A stretch of 64,000 bases of DNA from Phaseolus vulgaris (taxonomy: Eukaryota > Streptophyta > Magnoliopsida > Fabales > Fabaceae), in NCBI RefSeq assembly GCF_000499845.2, contig NC_023751.2, forward strand, positions 6,587,835 to 6,651,834. Direction: 5' to 3'. Position 1 is the stretch's first letter; each line of letters begins with the position of its first letter. Under the pieces are notes generated by a model. It made no database searches. It had not been told where the DNA came from and saw nothing but the letters and a program-made list of their open reading frames with translations. A program made the position numbers and the translations under genes. This document shows, piece after piece, positions 10,500 through 20,880 of this stretch.

Positions 10500-11345
10500 A
10501 TTTTGAATTTATTTAATGATTTATTATATTTATAACTTTAATTTTTAAATAAATTATCACAATAGAAATAAAAATAAAAATTGGATTAACATTGTAAGTA
10601 AATAAAATATATATAATAAATAAAATATAAGAAAATATGAAAGAGATAAAGGATAGTAAAGTTGAAGAGATTTAATTGCTATTGTAGGGAGAATTCAATT
10701 ATAAACAAAGGGAGGGATTTTCTAAACTCTTTGATAACATATTTTGGTATTCATTACAAGATTCATAAGAGTTGTGAAAGAAAAATAAGAGTCTCGTTAT
10801 TGGAGAGTCATTACTTATGCAAGAACACTTTTAATAGAAGAAGGAGGAAATTTTATCAAATGATAACATCATAATTATCTAGTCATAAAGCAAAGTAGTA
10901 GTTTTAACCCTTCTCGAAAATAGTCCTCTAGATGAACCAATATCATCCCACTATGTCATTCCAAAGGTTAGTTTATTCACTTGGTTGCAAGATCCTAATG
11001 CTCACATGAGGACGTTTTGTGCTCAGATGTTGATTTATGGGAGATGAGGCGTAGTTCAATGTAAACTATTTGTTATAATATTAGAATATGTTGTTTCCAT
11101 AAACACCACTTAAATATTTAACCAAATAAAATCTAGCACAGGATGAATTCAACCAAAAGAAATATAAACACCATTAACAAATATTTCACAAATATTTAAT
11201 AAACTCAATTCTTACCAAGTATACTTTAAAATAATTAATTTGTATTCATATAATTTTTTCTTCTAATTAAAATGTGTGGCAGTATTTATTTTCAAATTTG
11301 TAACAAAAATTTCCAATTTATTACTATGGCATCAAATTAATTTTA
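10500..11345. other. Intergenic DNA up to the copia insertion
   Basis: AT-rich, with no recognisable gene. A 70-codon open frame at 10662-10874 has no family features. The last bases (11346-11350, TTTAA) are the left target-site duplication of the copia element. Confidence 0.4.
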
Positions 11346-11350
11346 TTTAA

Positions 11351-11897
11351 TGTGGGTTATGACTCACCTTTACCGTTATCTTGGCATAAATGGGAGGTTA
11401 CTTACCGTTGATAATTAATTGTTATTAAAGGGAGGTTAATTGCCACAATCAATTGCAATCAATGGGAGGTTAATTGCCACAATCAATTGCAATCAATGGG
11501 ACGTTAATTACCATTAATTGTATTTATTATTGTTGTCTCCTATAACCACTATATATAGTGGCTTCCTTCCAGCAATGTAACCACATAAAAAAACAACGAC
11601 ACACACTTGCTTCCTCTCTCTTTTCCTATACTCTCTATTTCTGCTCTTGGTTGTAAGTGCTTAACCCATATAGAGAGAATTTGTTTTGGGACTATTTATC
11701 ATTAGCCTGAGAGGAATTCATTGTACTCCCAGTACCATTATAGTGGAAGTTTTGGCTCTCTCGCCGGTGGTTTTTTACCTCTATTTAAAGGGGTTTTCCA
11801 CCTAAAAATTCTGGTATCATTCTCACTTTACTTGTTACTTTAATTTCTGATAATCTTTGGTTGAAATTATCATGCTTCCGCACACGATATCCCTACA
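11351..11897 (+). repeat. 5' LTR of copia element (547 bp)
   Basis: It starts TGTGGGTTATG and ends CCCTACA. Between about 11428 and 11510 it carries two full copies plus a partial copy of a 34-base unit that begins GGGAGGTTAATTGCCACAAT. It contains a TATA box at about 11549-11558. The pattern matches the 3' LTR closely, with scattered differences. Confidence 0.95.
11546..11561 (+). promoter_or_regulatory. Palindromic TATA box of the 5' LTR promoter
   Basis: CCACTATATATAGTGG is a perfect 16-base palindrome with a consensus TATATATA core. It sits about 200 bases into the LTR, where the U3/R promoter of a copia element should be. The same palindrome is at 16249-16264 in the 3' LTR. Confidence 0.75.
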
Positions 11898-11900
11898 AAT

Positions 11901-11912
11901 TGGTATCAGAGC
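11901..11912 (+). promoter_or_regulatory. Primer-binding site, initiator tRNA-Met
   Basis: TGGTATCAGAGC begins three bases after the end of the 5' LTR. It is complementary to the 3' end of plant initiator tRNA-Met, the usual minus-strand primer of Ty1/copia elements. Confidence 0.9.
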
Positions 11913-11947
11913 TTTTCGATAATTCAACCAAGATCTATTGTTCAATA

Positions 11948-14900
11948 ATGTCAAAATTGGATATTGAGAAATTTGATGGTAAAATCGGCTTTGCTATCTG
12001 GCGAGTTCAGATGCTAGCTGTTCTCACCCAGAATGGTTTAAAGAAAGTTCTGGCAGGTAAAATGATGAGACCAACTACTATGACGGAGGAGCAGTGGGAT
12101 GAGATGGATGAAAAGGCATTGTCTGCAATCCAGTTATGTTTGTCCCGTGAGGTGTTGCGTGAGGTCATCAACGAGAAAACTACAGCCGACATATGAAGTA
12201 AATTGGAGTCTCTATACATGACCAAAAGTCTTGCAAACAAACTCCGGTTAAAGGAGCGACTCTTTACACTCCGAATGTCTGAAGGTACTCCCATCCAATC
12301 TCACCTTGATGAATTTAATTCCATCATTATTGATTTGGAAAATTTGGATGTTAAAATTGATGATGAGGATAAAGTCGTTCTACTTATTGTTTCTCTACCA
12401 CCCTCGCATCGACAATTCAAAGAAATTATGTTATACGGTAATTATCTTACCTTAAGCTTTGATGATGTCAAGACTAATTTACTAGCCAAAGAAAAATTTG
12501 ATACTCACTTTCATTCTGAAAGTTCTGGTGAAGGATTAGTAGTTAGAGGGAGAAACCAAGAGAAAGGTAGGAACAATAAGTATAAATCTAGGTCAAAATC
12601 TAGACGCAAGAACTCCAAATATTGTCGTTATTGCAAGAAAAAGGGACACGAGATATCTGAATGTTATAAATTGAAAAATAAGCAAGATAGAGAAGATAAA
12701 GGAAATGGTAAACAACCAGAAAAATTTGCGGAAGCTAGTATTGTTGAAACTGAATCTGATGGGGATTATTTTGTAGCTTCCAACACTGAACAAAGGTCTA
12801 AAAATGAATGGATTCTTGATTCTGGTTGTACTTTTCACATGTCTCACAATAGAGATTGGTTTACCACATATGAACCAGTTTATAATGGTCTTGTTTTGAT
12901 GGGAAACGATGCTCAATGCAAAGTTGTTGGTGAAGGAACAATCAAAATCAAGACACATGATGGAATTGTTAGAACTTTAACAGGTGTCAGATATGTCCCT
13001 GAGTTGAAACGAAATCTCATTTCCTTAGGCACCCTTGAATCTCATGGGTGTAGATACTCAGCTGAAGGTGGAGTTTTAAAAGTGTCTAAAGGAGCTCTTG
13101 TGTTACTAAAGGAAATTCGATGTGATAGTTTGTATGTGCTGCAGGGTTCAACAGTTACAGGTTCTGCAGCTGTTGCCTCACCCAACAAAGATAACACCAA
13201 GTTGTGGCATATGAGATTAGGCCACATGAGTGAGAAGGGAATTCTAATCCTCAAGAAGAAGGGTCACCTTGATAATCACTGTACTGGAAAGGTTGATTTC
13301 TGTGAACATTGCATTTTTGGTAAGCAGAAAAAGGTTAGTTTTTCTAAAACCATACACAGAACCAAAGGTACTTTGGATTATATTCATTCAGATCTTTGGG
13401 GTCCGTCAAAAGTTCCCTCCAGAGGTAAATGTCGTTATATGATGACAATTATTGATGACTTCTCACGAAAACTGTGGGTGTATTTTCTCAAACATAAGAA
13501 TGAAGCATTTTCCACTTTTAAAGAGTGGAAATTATTGATTGAGAATCAGATTGGCAAGAAGATAAAGAGGTTAAGGACATACAATGGCCTTGAGTTCTGT
13601 TCGAATGAATTCAATGATTTCTGCAAGAAGGAAGGCATTTCCTGACACTTCATCATCCCAAGTACTCCACAACAAAATGGGGTTACAGAAAGAATGAATA
13701 GAATTATCCTAGAGAGAGTTCGTTGCATACTCTCCCTTTCTGGTTTGAGCAAATCTTTTTGGGCTGAAGCGGCTTCAACAACATGTTATCTGATAAATCG
13801 CTCTCCTAACAGATCAATTGATTGCAACATTCCAGAAGAAGTTTGGTCAGGTAACCCTGTTGATTATTCTAATCTTAAAATATTTGGTTGCCCTGCTTAT
13901 TCTCATGTAAACGAGGGAAAATTAGAACCTTGTGCTAAGAAGTGCATTTTCTTGGGTTATGGCTTAGAGATTAAAGGCTATCGTTTATATGACCCAGAAT
14001 CTCATAAAGTAATTCACAGTCGGAATGTGACCTTTAATGAAAATGCTATGCTCTCTTCTGTAAAAGATACTGTCATTTCCTCAATTGATACAGGTGACCA
14101 GGAAGATGCTCGAGAGAAGGTGGAGTTTGAGATTAAAACACTTGCTCATGAGGAAGACGTTCCCAATTCCTCCAGTACTCAAGGAGATCAAGTCACTGCT
14201 ATTGATGGTACAAATGAACATTTGAGTCCACGTGAGCAATGTCCACCTAAATGACGAGGGTTACCACAACCGTGGTATATAGCTCAAGAACTTCCACAAC
14301 AGAGACCAAGAAAACCAACTCAAAGATTAATTACAGAATCTGCCAACATTGCTTATGCTTTAACTATTGCACAAGAGATGGGTGAAGAAGGTGAACCCAA
14401 GAATTACTCTGAAGCTATCTCTAATGACGACTCAACAAAGTGGATTGCTGCTATGCAAGAAGAAGTTGAGAGTCTTCTAAAAAACGAAACATGGGAATTG
14501 GTGAAGTTACCAGAAGGAAAACGAGTCATTAGTTGCAAGTGGATCTTTAAGAGAAAAGAAGGGATCCCTGGTGTTGAGAGTACAAGGAATAAAGCAAGAT
14601 TTTTTGTAAGAGGTTTTGATAAAGAGAAAGGTATTGACTTTAATGAAGTATTTTCTCTTGTTGTTCGTCATACTTCAATACGTATATTACTTGCTTTAGT
14701 TGCCTTGTATGATTTGGAGCTGGAATAGTTAGATGTGAAAACTGCTTTTCTTCATGGTAATCTTGAGGAAGAGATTTACATCCGGAAGCCTGAGAGGTTC
14801 GTTGTTCCTTGAAAGGAGGACCATGTATGTCGTTTGAAGAAATCTCTCTACGGCTTGAAGCAATCACTAAGACAATGGTATAAGAGGTTTGATTCTTTCA

Positions 14901-15960
14901 TGATTGGACATGGATACTCCAAAAGTAGCTATGATAACTGTGTTTATTTTCAAAAGACATCTGATGGGTAATTTATATACTTGTTGTTATATGTTGATGA
15001 CATGTTGATTACCGCAAGAGATAAATCTTTAGTTAACAAGTTAAAGGCCCAACTTAGTAGTGAATTTGATATGAAGGACTTAGGTCCTGCCAATAAAATT
15101 TTGGGAATGGAGATCAACAGAGATCGTCAAGCTGGAAAACTTTTTCTATCACAAAAGAAGTATGTTCTTAAGATGCTCAACAAATTTGAAATGCGAGATT
15201 GCAAAGCTGTTAATACTCCAATTGCCGCCCACTTCAAGTTGTCATCAGATCAGTGTTCAAAATCAGACGAGGACAAAAGACGCATGTCACATGTCCCGTA
15301 TTCGAATGCAATTGGAAGTTTCATGTATGCTATGGTATGTACTAGACCTTATTTAGCTTATGTTGTTAGCATTGTTAGCAGGTTCATGCATAATCCAGAC
15401 AAGGCACACTGGGAAGCCGTTAAATGGATACTTCGTTATCTGAAAGGTTCTCCAGATCTTAGTTTGGTATTTGATCAACATAGAGTCGATCCCGGAGGAG
15501 CAGTTGGCTATGTTGATGCTGACTATGGTGGTGATTTAGATCGGAGAAGGTCACTTTCAGCTTACATCTTTACTCTATGTGGGTCTGCTATCAGTTGGTA
15601 TTCTTCACTTCAAGCCATTGCGGTTTTGTCCACCACTGAAGCAGAATATATCGCTGCTACAGAAGGTATGAAAGAGGCTATATGGCTTTGAGGCTTGGTA
15701 AATGAACTTGGTTTTTCAACAAGATGTTCTTGTTATGTTTTGTGATAGTCAGAGTGTTGTCCACTTAACCAGGAACAACAAGTATCACTCAAGGACCAAG
15801 CACATTGAAATTAAACACCATTTTATCTGAGACATTGTTGATACAGGAAATATAATTGTTGAAAAATTCATACGGTCGAAAATCCTACAGACATGTTGAC
15901 CAAGCCACTTCCATTGGCTAAGTTCGATCATTGCCTGAACTTAGCTGGTATTATCCATAC
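11948..15960 (+). pseudogene. copia Gag-Pol polyprotein, broken by seven stops and a frameshift
   Basis: The single polyprotein frame starts at ATG 11948 (MSKLDIEKFDG). In order come Gag, a CCHC zinc knuckle (CRYCKKKGHEISEC, about 12626-12664), protease (DSG, near 12818-12826), integrase (HM..GH...C..C zinc-binding region about 13210-13320, then the DDE core), reverse transcriptase (YVDD at 14990-15001) and RNase H (STTEAEYIA). Seven in-frame stops lie at 12194, 13643, 14252, 14726, 14810, 14969 and 15689, and the frame shifts near 15715. The second catalytic Asp of integrase is replaced by Tyr (codon 13580-13582, in RTYNGLEF). The protein cannot be made intact. Several TGA stops look like CGA to TGA changes. 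Confidence 0.9.
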
Positions 15961-16006
15961 TTAATCAAGGCTTCATGGCAAGAGAGTGTTCCAGTCAAAG
16001 GCAAGT

Positions 16007-16019
16007 CAAGGTGGAGATT
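16007..16019 (+). promoter_or_regulatory. Polypurine tract before the 3' LTR
   Basis: The purine-rich AAGGTGGAGATT lies directly upstream of the TGTGGG start of the 3' LTR. This is the expected position for the plus-strand primer of reverse transcription. Confidence 0.75.
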
Positions 16020-16599
16020 TGTGGGTTATGACTCACCTTTACCGTTATCTTGGTATAAATGGGAGGTTACTTACCGTTGATAATTAATTGTTATTAAAGG
16101 GAGGTTAATTGCCACAATCAATCGCAATCAATGGGAGGTTAATTGTCACAATCAATTGCAATCAATGGGAGGTTAATTACCACAATTAATTGCAATCAAT
16201 GTGACCTTAATTACCATTAATTGTATTTATTATTGTTGTCTCCTAGAACCACTATATATAGTGGCTTCCTTCAAGCAATGTAACAACATAACAAACAGCA
16301 ACACGCACTTGTTTCCTCTCTCTTTTCCTATACTCTCTATTTCTGCTCTTGGGTGTAAGTGTTTAACCCATATAGAGAGAATTTGTTTTGGAGCTATTTA
16401 TCATTAGCCTGATAGGAATTCTTTGTACTCACAGTACCATTATAGTGGAAGTTTTGGCTCTCTCGCCAGTGGTTTTTTACCTCTATTTAAAGGGGTTTTC
16501 CACCTAAAAATTCTGGTATCATTCTCACTTTACTTGTTACTTTAATTTCTCATAATCTTTGGTTGAAATTATCACGCTTCCGCACACGATATCCCTACA
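16020..16599 (+). repeat. 3' LTR of copia element (580 bp)
   Basis: It has the same ends as the 5' LTR. It is 33 bases longer, mainly because it holds three rather than two full copies of the 34-base GGGAGGTTAATT-type unit (about 16100-16200). Other differences are scattered substitutions and small indels, indicating a moderately old insertion. Confidence 0.95.
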
Positions 16600-16869
16600 T
16601 TTAATTATTTAATTAATACTTAAATTGTTTTAATCAACATAATAAGAAATATAAGAGCTTTATAAGTTACTACCATAATACCATTTCACTAACTAAAATA
16701 GTTCTTAATATTTTTAAATAGAAAATAAATAAAATATTAATAACACTGAATCACACAAACATGATTTCTTATATAAAAACCTACATTCCTTAATATATTT
16801 CCGTATGTTCATATTAAAAATATTATTTCTCTTGTTTAAAGTAATATTCTCTTAATTTTTGCCAAAGAA

Positions 16870-19800
16870 ATACGAGATTGTTTCAAAATGAAAAGTTTAA
16901 AAGGCTTAATTTTTTATAGAAGTCAGAATGCGAGAGCTAACTGGTTCAAGAATGGTGATTCCTGTACTAGGTTCTTTCATTCCTCCTTGAGGTGGAGAAG
17001 GCTTAGAAACGAAGTGAAGGGCGTCCAGGTGGGGGACCATTGGTGTGAGGAACCAAGCACTGTCCGTTCAAAAGCAAAGAAGTTTTTCGAAGCTAGATTC
17101 AAAGCAACGAAAGATTTAGGGGTAAGACTGGATGAAGTTGAATTCAAGTCGCTATCTTCGACTGATAACGACGAGGGTCTCCTAGCATCTTTCTCTGAGA
17201 AAGAGATTAGGGATGCAGTGTGGCAGTGTGGGACTCGTCCAAGCTCGAGCAATATAGACCCATCTCATTAGTTGGAGCTATGTACAAGATTATTTCGAAG
17301 GTTTTAGCTAGTAGAATGAAGAAGGTGTTGCCCTCTTTGATAGATGAATGCCAATCAGCCTTTGTGAAAGGAAGAGGGATCTTAGACAGTGTTCTTATGG
17401 CCAATGAAGTTGTTGAGGATTTAAGGAGAAGTGGGAGAAGAGGGTTGTGCCTAAAAGTGGACTTCGAAAAAGCATAGGACTCGGTTAGATGGGCGTTCTT
17501 ATATGATATGATATCCAGGATGGGGTTTCACAACCTCTGGATCGCATGGATTAGAGGATGTCTGGAATCCGCCACTGTGTCTGTGTTAGTCAATGGGAGC
17601 CCTACGGAGGAATTCAAGCCGACTAGAGGGTTAAGGCAAGGAGACCCACTTGCACCCTTCCTTTTCCTAGTTGTAGTTGAAGGCCTTGCTGGGATAGTTA
17701 GAAGTGCTAGCAAAACCACTTTACTGATGGGTCTCAAGTTTGGAAGGAAGGAGATTGAGTTGTGCATCCTCCAGTTTGCGGATGACACTATTTTTCTATG
17801 TGAAGACTCCTTCAACAACGTGGTAACCTTGAAGGTCATCCTAAGGGGGTTTGAATTAGCCTCAGGGTTGAAGATCAACTTCCATAAGTCAAAGCTTGCA
17901 GGCATCAATGTTCAAAGTAGTGATGTAGCATGTTATACAAAGACGTTGAGCTGCAAACAAATGGGAGTACCGTTTAAATATATGGGCCTTGAAGTGGGAG
18001 GTAACCCCAGGAAGAAGTAGTTTTGGGATCCGGTCGTTAACAAGTTAAAAGCGAAGCTCAGTGTGTGGAAAGGAAGATTTTTATCCATGGCAGGGAGAAT
18101 TTGTCTTATCAACTCTGTCATATCTGCTATACTTCTGTATTATCTCTCCCTTTTCAAAGCCCCTGACTCAGTCTGTAAGAGGATTACCTCTATCCAAAGG
18201 AGATTCTTATGGGGTTGGGGGAAAGAAAGCAAGCCAATTTGCTGGGTTAGTTGGGAAGATGTGTGCAAACCTAAAGAGGAGGGAGTATTGGGTTTAAGAG
18301 AAATACGAAAGTTAAACCATGCTCTCCTAGCTAAACGGAGATGGCATTGTATCTCTCAAGAGGAAGGAAGGTGGAAGGAGTTATTGGACTCAAAGTATGG
18401 GTTGGAGCCTGGAAGCGTCCATTCACTAGTCAAACTCCACTCTTGGTGGTGGAAAGATCTCTATAAAGTGTGCAAGGAGGGAGGAGGAAAAGGATGGTTT
18501 CAAGAAGAACTAAGTTGGAAACTAGGGTGTGGAGACAAAGTAAAGTTTTGGGAAGAGGTGTGGGTTGGGAGCTCTGATCTCAAATACTTGTTTCCTAGAT
18601 TGTTCTCCCTATCCTTAAACCAGGGGCAAATAGTGGGTGAAGTTGGTGTGTGGATTAATTCGGATTGGAGATGGAGGCTGACATGGAGGCGTGCCAGGTT
18701 TGAGTGGGAATCATCACTGGAAGCAGACCTCTTTACACTGCTATCAGGGGCACTAATGAGAAGGAATGATGTGGATGTGCAGGTGTGGGGGAAGGAAGAA
18801 CCCGACCTTTTTTTTGTGAATTCTGCTTATGAGTGCCTTGCCAAGCAGTCTCGTGGAACCCAATCCGATGTGTTTAATTTCCTTTGGAAGACTAAGGCAT
18901 TCCCAAATGTGATTGTGACAGCTTGGAGAGTGCTGCTGGATAGAATCCCAACAAGGGTGAGTTTGAGTAGGAGAGGGGTGATGATGGAATCTACGTTATG
19001 TGCAATGTGTCAGCTTAAGGAGAAGTCTTGTCAACATATCTTCTTGGAGTGTAAATACGCACAATGGGTATTGTCCTTGTGCTTCAAATGGATAGGTATC
19101 TCTTTTGTTCAACATAATGATTTAAATCTACACTTTATGAGTTTTTATCTGAGCAATGCTAGCAAGAAGCAAAACCTGGTATGGAAAGGTGTTTGGGCAT
19201 CTGTTATTAGGTGTATCTGGGACCAAAGGAACCTGATTGTATTCAAAAAAGGGCTAGTAGATGCGGAAGAGGTGTTTCAGAAGGCTCAACTCAAATCCTG
19301 GCTTTGGATGAAGCACAAGGTGCATTCCTTTACTTATTCTTTCGTAGATTGGATTCTTAATTCAATGTTTTGCATTAGAAGTTATAATCAGGACTCCCAG
19401 ATTCCAAGAGTTTTAAGACTACGGCCTATACTGGATTTATAGTTGGTTGGAGGTGTTGGTGGGTTTGTCACGGCCTGCAGCTGGTGCAAGATGGAAAGGA
19501 CATATGTGCTTGTATGCAAGAGAGTCAAAAAGAATGATAAGGACATGATGGAGGATTCTGTTTTGATGTGTCTTATAACAGACCAATAGAGGCAGGGTGT
19601 ATGTTGGTTCAGGGTTCTTTTTGCAGGAAACAAAAACTGTGTTTTTTATGTGGTTTTTTTGGTTGTTGTGGAAATCCCTAAGTGTGTTTACTTATCAACT
19701 AGTGGTCTCACATGTGGATGGTAGCAGTAGAGGTTGTGGTGGGGATTTAGACATGGTGGGGGATGTAAGTCGAAGTTGTAAACTCCAACCAATCTAAGTG

Positions 19801-20250
19801 CGAGATGGACCCTGGCAAGTAGGAAGTTGGTTTCTGATAAAAGTGAGCTTAAAAGGAGCAAAGAGGGGGAAGCCAAAGTCCAAAAAGGAGCGAATGGAAG
19901 TTGCTGCATTGAAGTGATTAATTTTGTGATAAGTGCTACAATCGTGCCACTACAAGCTGGGTAGAAGGAATGTCAATGAGGTGGTGGAGATAACCAATAT
20001 TTTGGTGTATTTTGATGGTTTTGTAGCTGCAGTTTGCAGTGCTTATAGCATTCCAATACGAGCACGGTGCTAGGTGGAATAGGATGTATAGCTTATGCAA
20101 CAAACTTTATCTATCTATTGTTTCTTGGGTGTTTGTTCATCTCTTTATTCTTGGTGATTCTTAATGTGATTTGGTTTATGTAAAAGGGTTAGGATACCCC
20201 TTTTGTATCCCTCTTAATTTAATTTCATTCTTTGCTGATAAAAAAAAATA
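16870..20250 (+). mobile_element. 5'-truncated L1-type LINE with reverse transcriptase
   Basis: The element retains the segment between endonuclease and reverse transcriptase, most of the reverse transcriptase, the zinc-finger tail (zf-RVT type) and an approximately 800-base 3' UTR. The UTR ends in GCTGATA followed by an A-run near 20240-20248. The endonuclease half is missing. The 3' UTR motif TAAAAGGGTTAGGATACCCC resembles the ends of the smaller LINE copies at 1-490, 1004-1541 and 6983-7809. No target-site duplication could be fixed, so the left edge is approximate. Confidence 0.85.
16888..19442 (+). pseudogene. LINE ORF2 reverse-transcriptase remnant
   Basis: It begins with the conserved pre-RT block ANWFKNGDSCTRFFH. 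Near 17228 the frame switches from DAVWQC directly to SSKLEQYRPISLVG, so part of the first RT motifs has been deleted with a frameshift. The rest is one frame: FVKGRGILDSVLMANE, KVDFEKA, GLRQGDPLAPFLF, the catalytic FADD (17775-17786), LLYYLSLFKAP and WKTKAFPNVIVTAWRVLLDR. A zinc-finger-like CAMCQLKEKSCQHIFLEC and the tail to the TAG at 19440 follow. In-frame TAG codons at 17475 (after FEKA, normally Tyr) and 18018 add to the damage. The element is not autonomous. Confidence 0.9.
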
Positions 20251-20499
20251 AACATATCAACATTTTATACAAAATTTACAATTTTGATTTGCTAACTCCA
20301 ATAGGACACAATACCTCAGAATTAGATAAAAACATAAGTTTTCATCTATATTAAGGTATATAAAAAATTAAATTCATTATTCATAAAAGCACCTTATTAC
20401 ATTTTACGATGACACAAAGAAACAATATTAATAATTTATAAAATAAAAATAATAACTTATAATATTCTAGTGATTCAACCTTCGGGAATGAGGGGGTTT

Positions 20500-20880
20500 C
20501 TCCTGCTATGACACTCTGACGCTCAAGTCAGTAAGAGTACAAAATATAATGAGTATAGGAGTATTAGGATAAAATATGAGTTGAGAGTACTTCATATGTT
20601 GTGTATTAGATGATCCTTTTTTTAGAGCATAAACTGGTATATATAGACTGAATTCCAACTCCTCCGTTTTATGGTCATGATCCTGTCTTAATTGAGTAGT
20701 TAAGGCTAATTGATTGAGATCTCTTGACTTGTACTCCCTCATAGGTCAAGAAACGACAATAAATGACCAACTATCGGATTAGGCATATCTCCTAACATGC
20801 CATAAATGACCAATTATCGGGTCAGACATATGACCTAACATGCCACCAGCCTCACACGTAGGCCAATGAGATTATGGTGA
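20500..20880 (-). repeat. Possible LTR fragment, reverse orientation
   Basis: The segment differs in composition from its surroundings and contains, read on the reverse strand, a TATATATACCAG-type TATA motif and GC-richer flanks. It has no recognised ends, duplication or coding neighbour, so this is a weak call made on texture only. Confidence 0.2.
20761..20846. repeat. 43-bp imperfect tandem duplication
   Basis: Units beginning AAATGACCAA at 20761 and 20804 repeat the pattern AAATGACCAAYTATCGG...CATAT...CCTAACATGCC with several mismatches. Confidence 0.8.

Larger units (their letters stand above)
8428..10500. repeat. LTR-like dispersed repeat, copy B, interrupted by CACTA element
   Basis: It starts TGTAACATCC, and its first 430 bases match copy A (3085-3896) block by block. 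After the CACTA insertion (8855-9919) the host repeat appears to resume at 9923 with CAATTCCATATCATC-type sequence. It runs through a segment with TTACCTGAAATTCC to roughly 10500, where the end is uncertain. The layout suggests a solo LTR of an unclassified retrotransposon. No PBS or polypurine tract was seen, so this class assignment is inference. Confidence 0.4.
11351..16599 (+). mobile_element. Complete Ty1/copia LTR retrotransposon, coding-defective
   Basis: The element has two long terminal repeats (11351-11897 and 16020-16599), both starting TGTGGGTTATGACTC and ending ATATCCCTACA. A primer-binding site for initiator tRNA-Met follows the 5' LTR, and a purine tract precedes the 3' LTR. 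The 5-base target duplication TTTAA sits on both sides (11346-11350, 16600-16604). Domain order Gag, zinc knuckle, protease, integrase, reverse transcriptase, RNase H defines Ty1/copia. The Gag and LTR character suggest the Tork/Tnt1-like lineage, which is inference. Total length is 5249 bases. It has no intact polyprotein. Confidence 0.95.

Noticed and set aside
10662..10874. 70-codon open frame with a Lys/Arg-rich end
   Set aside because: No family resemblance, embedded in AT-rich DNA between repeats.
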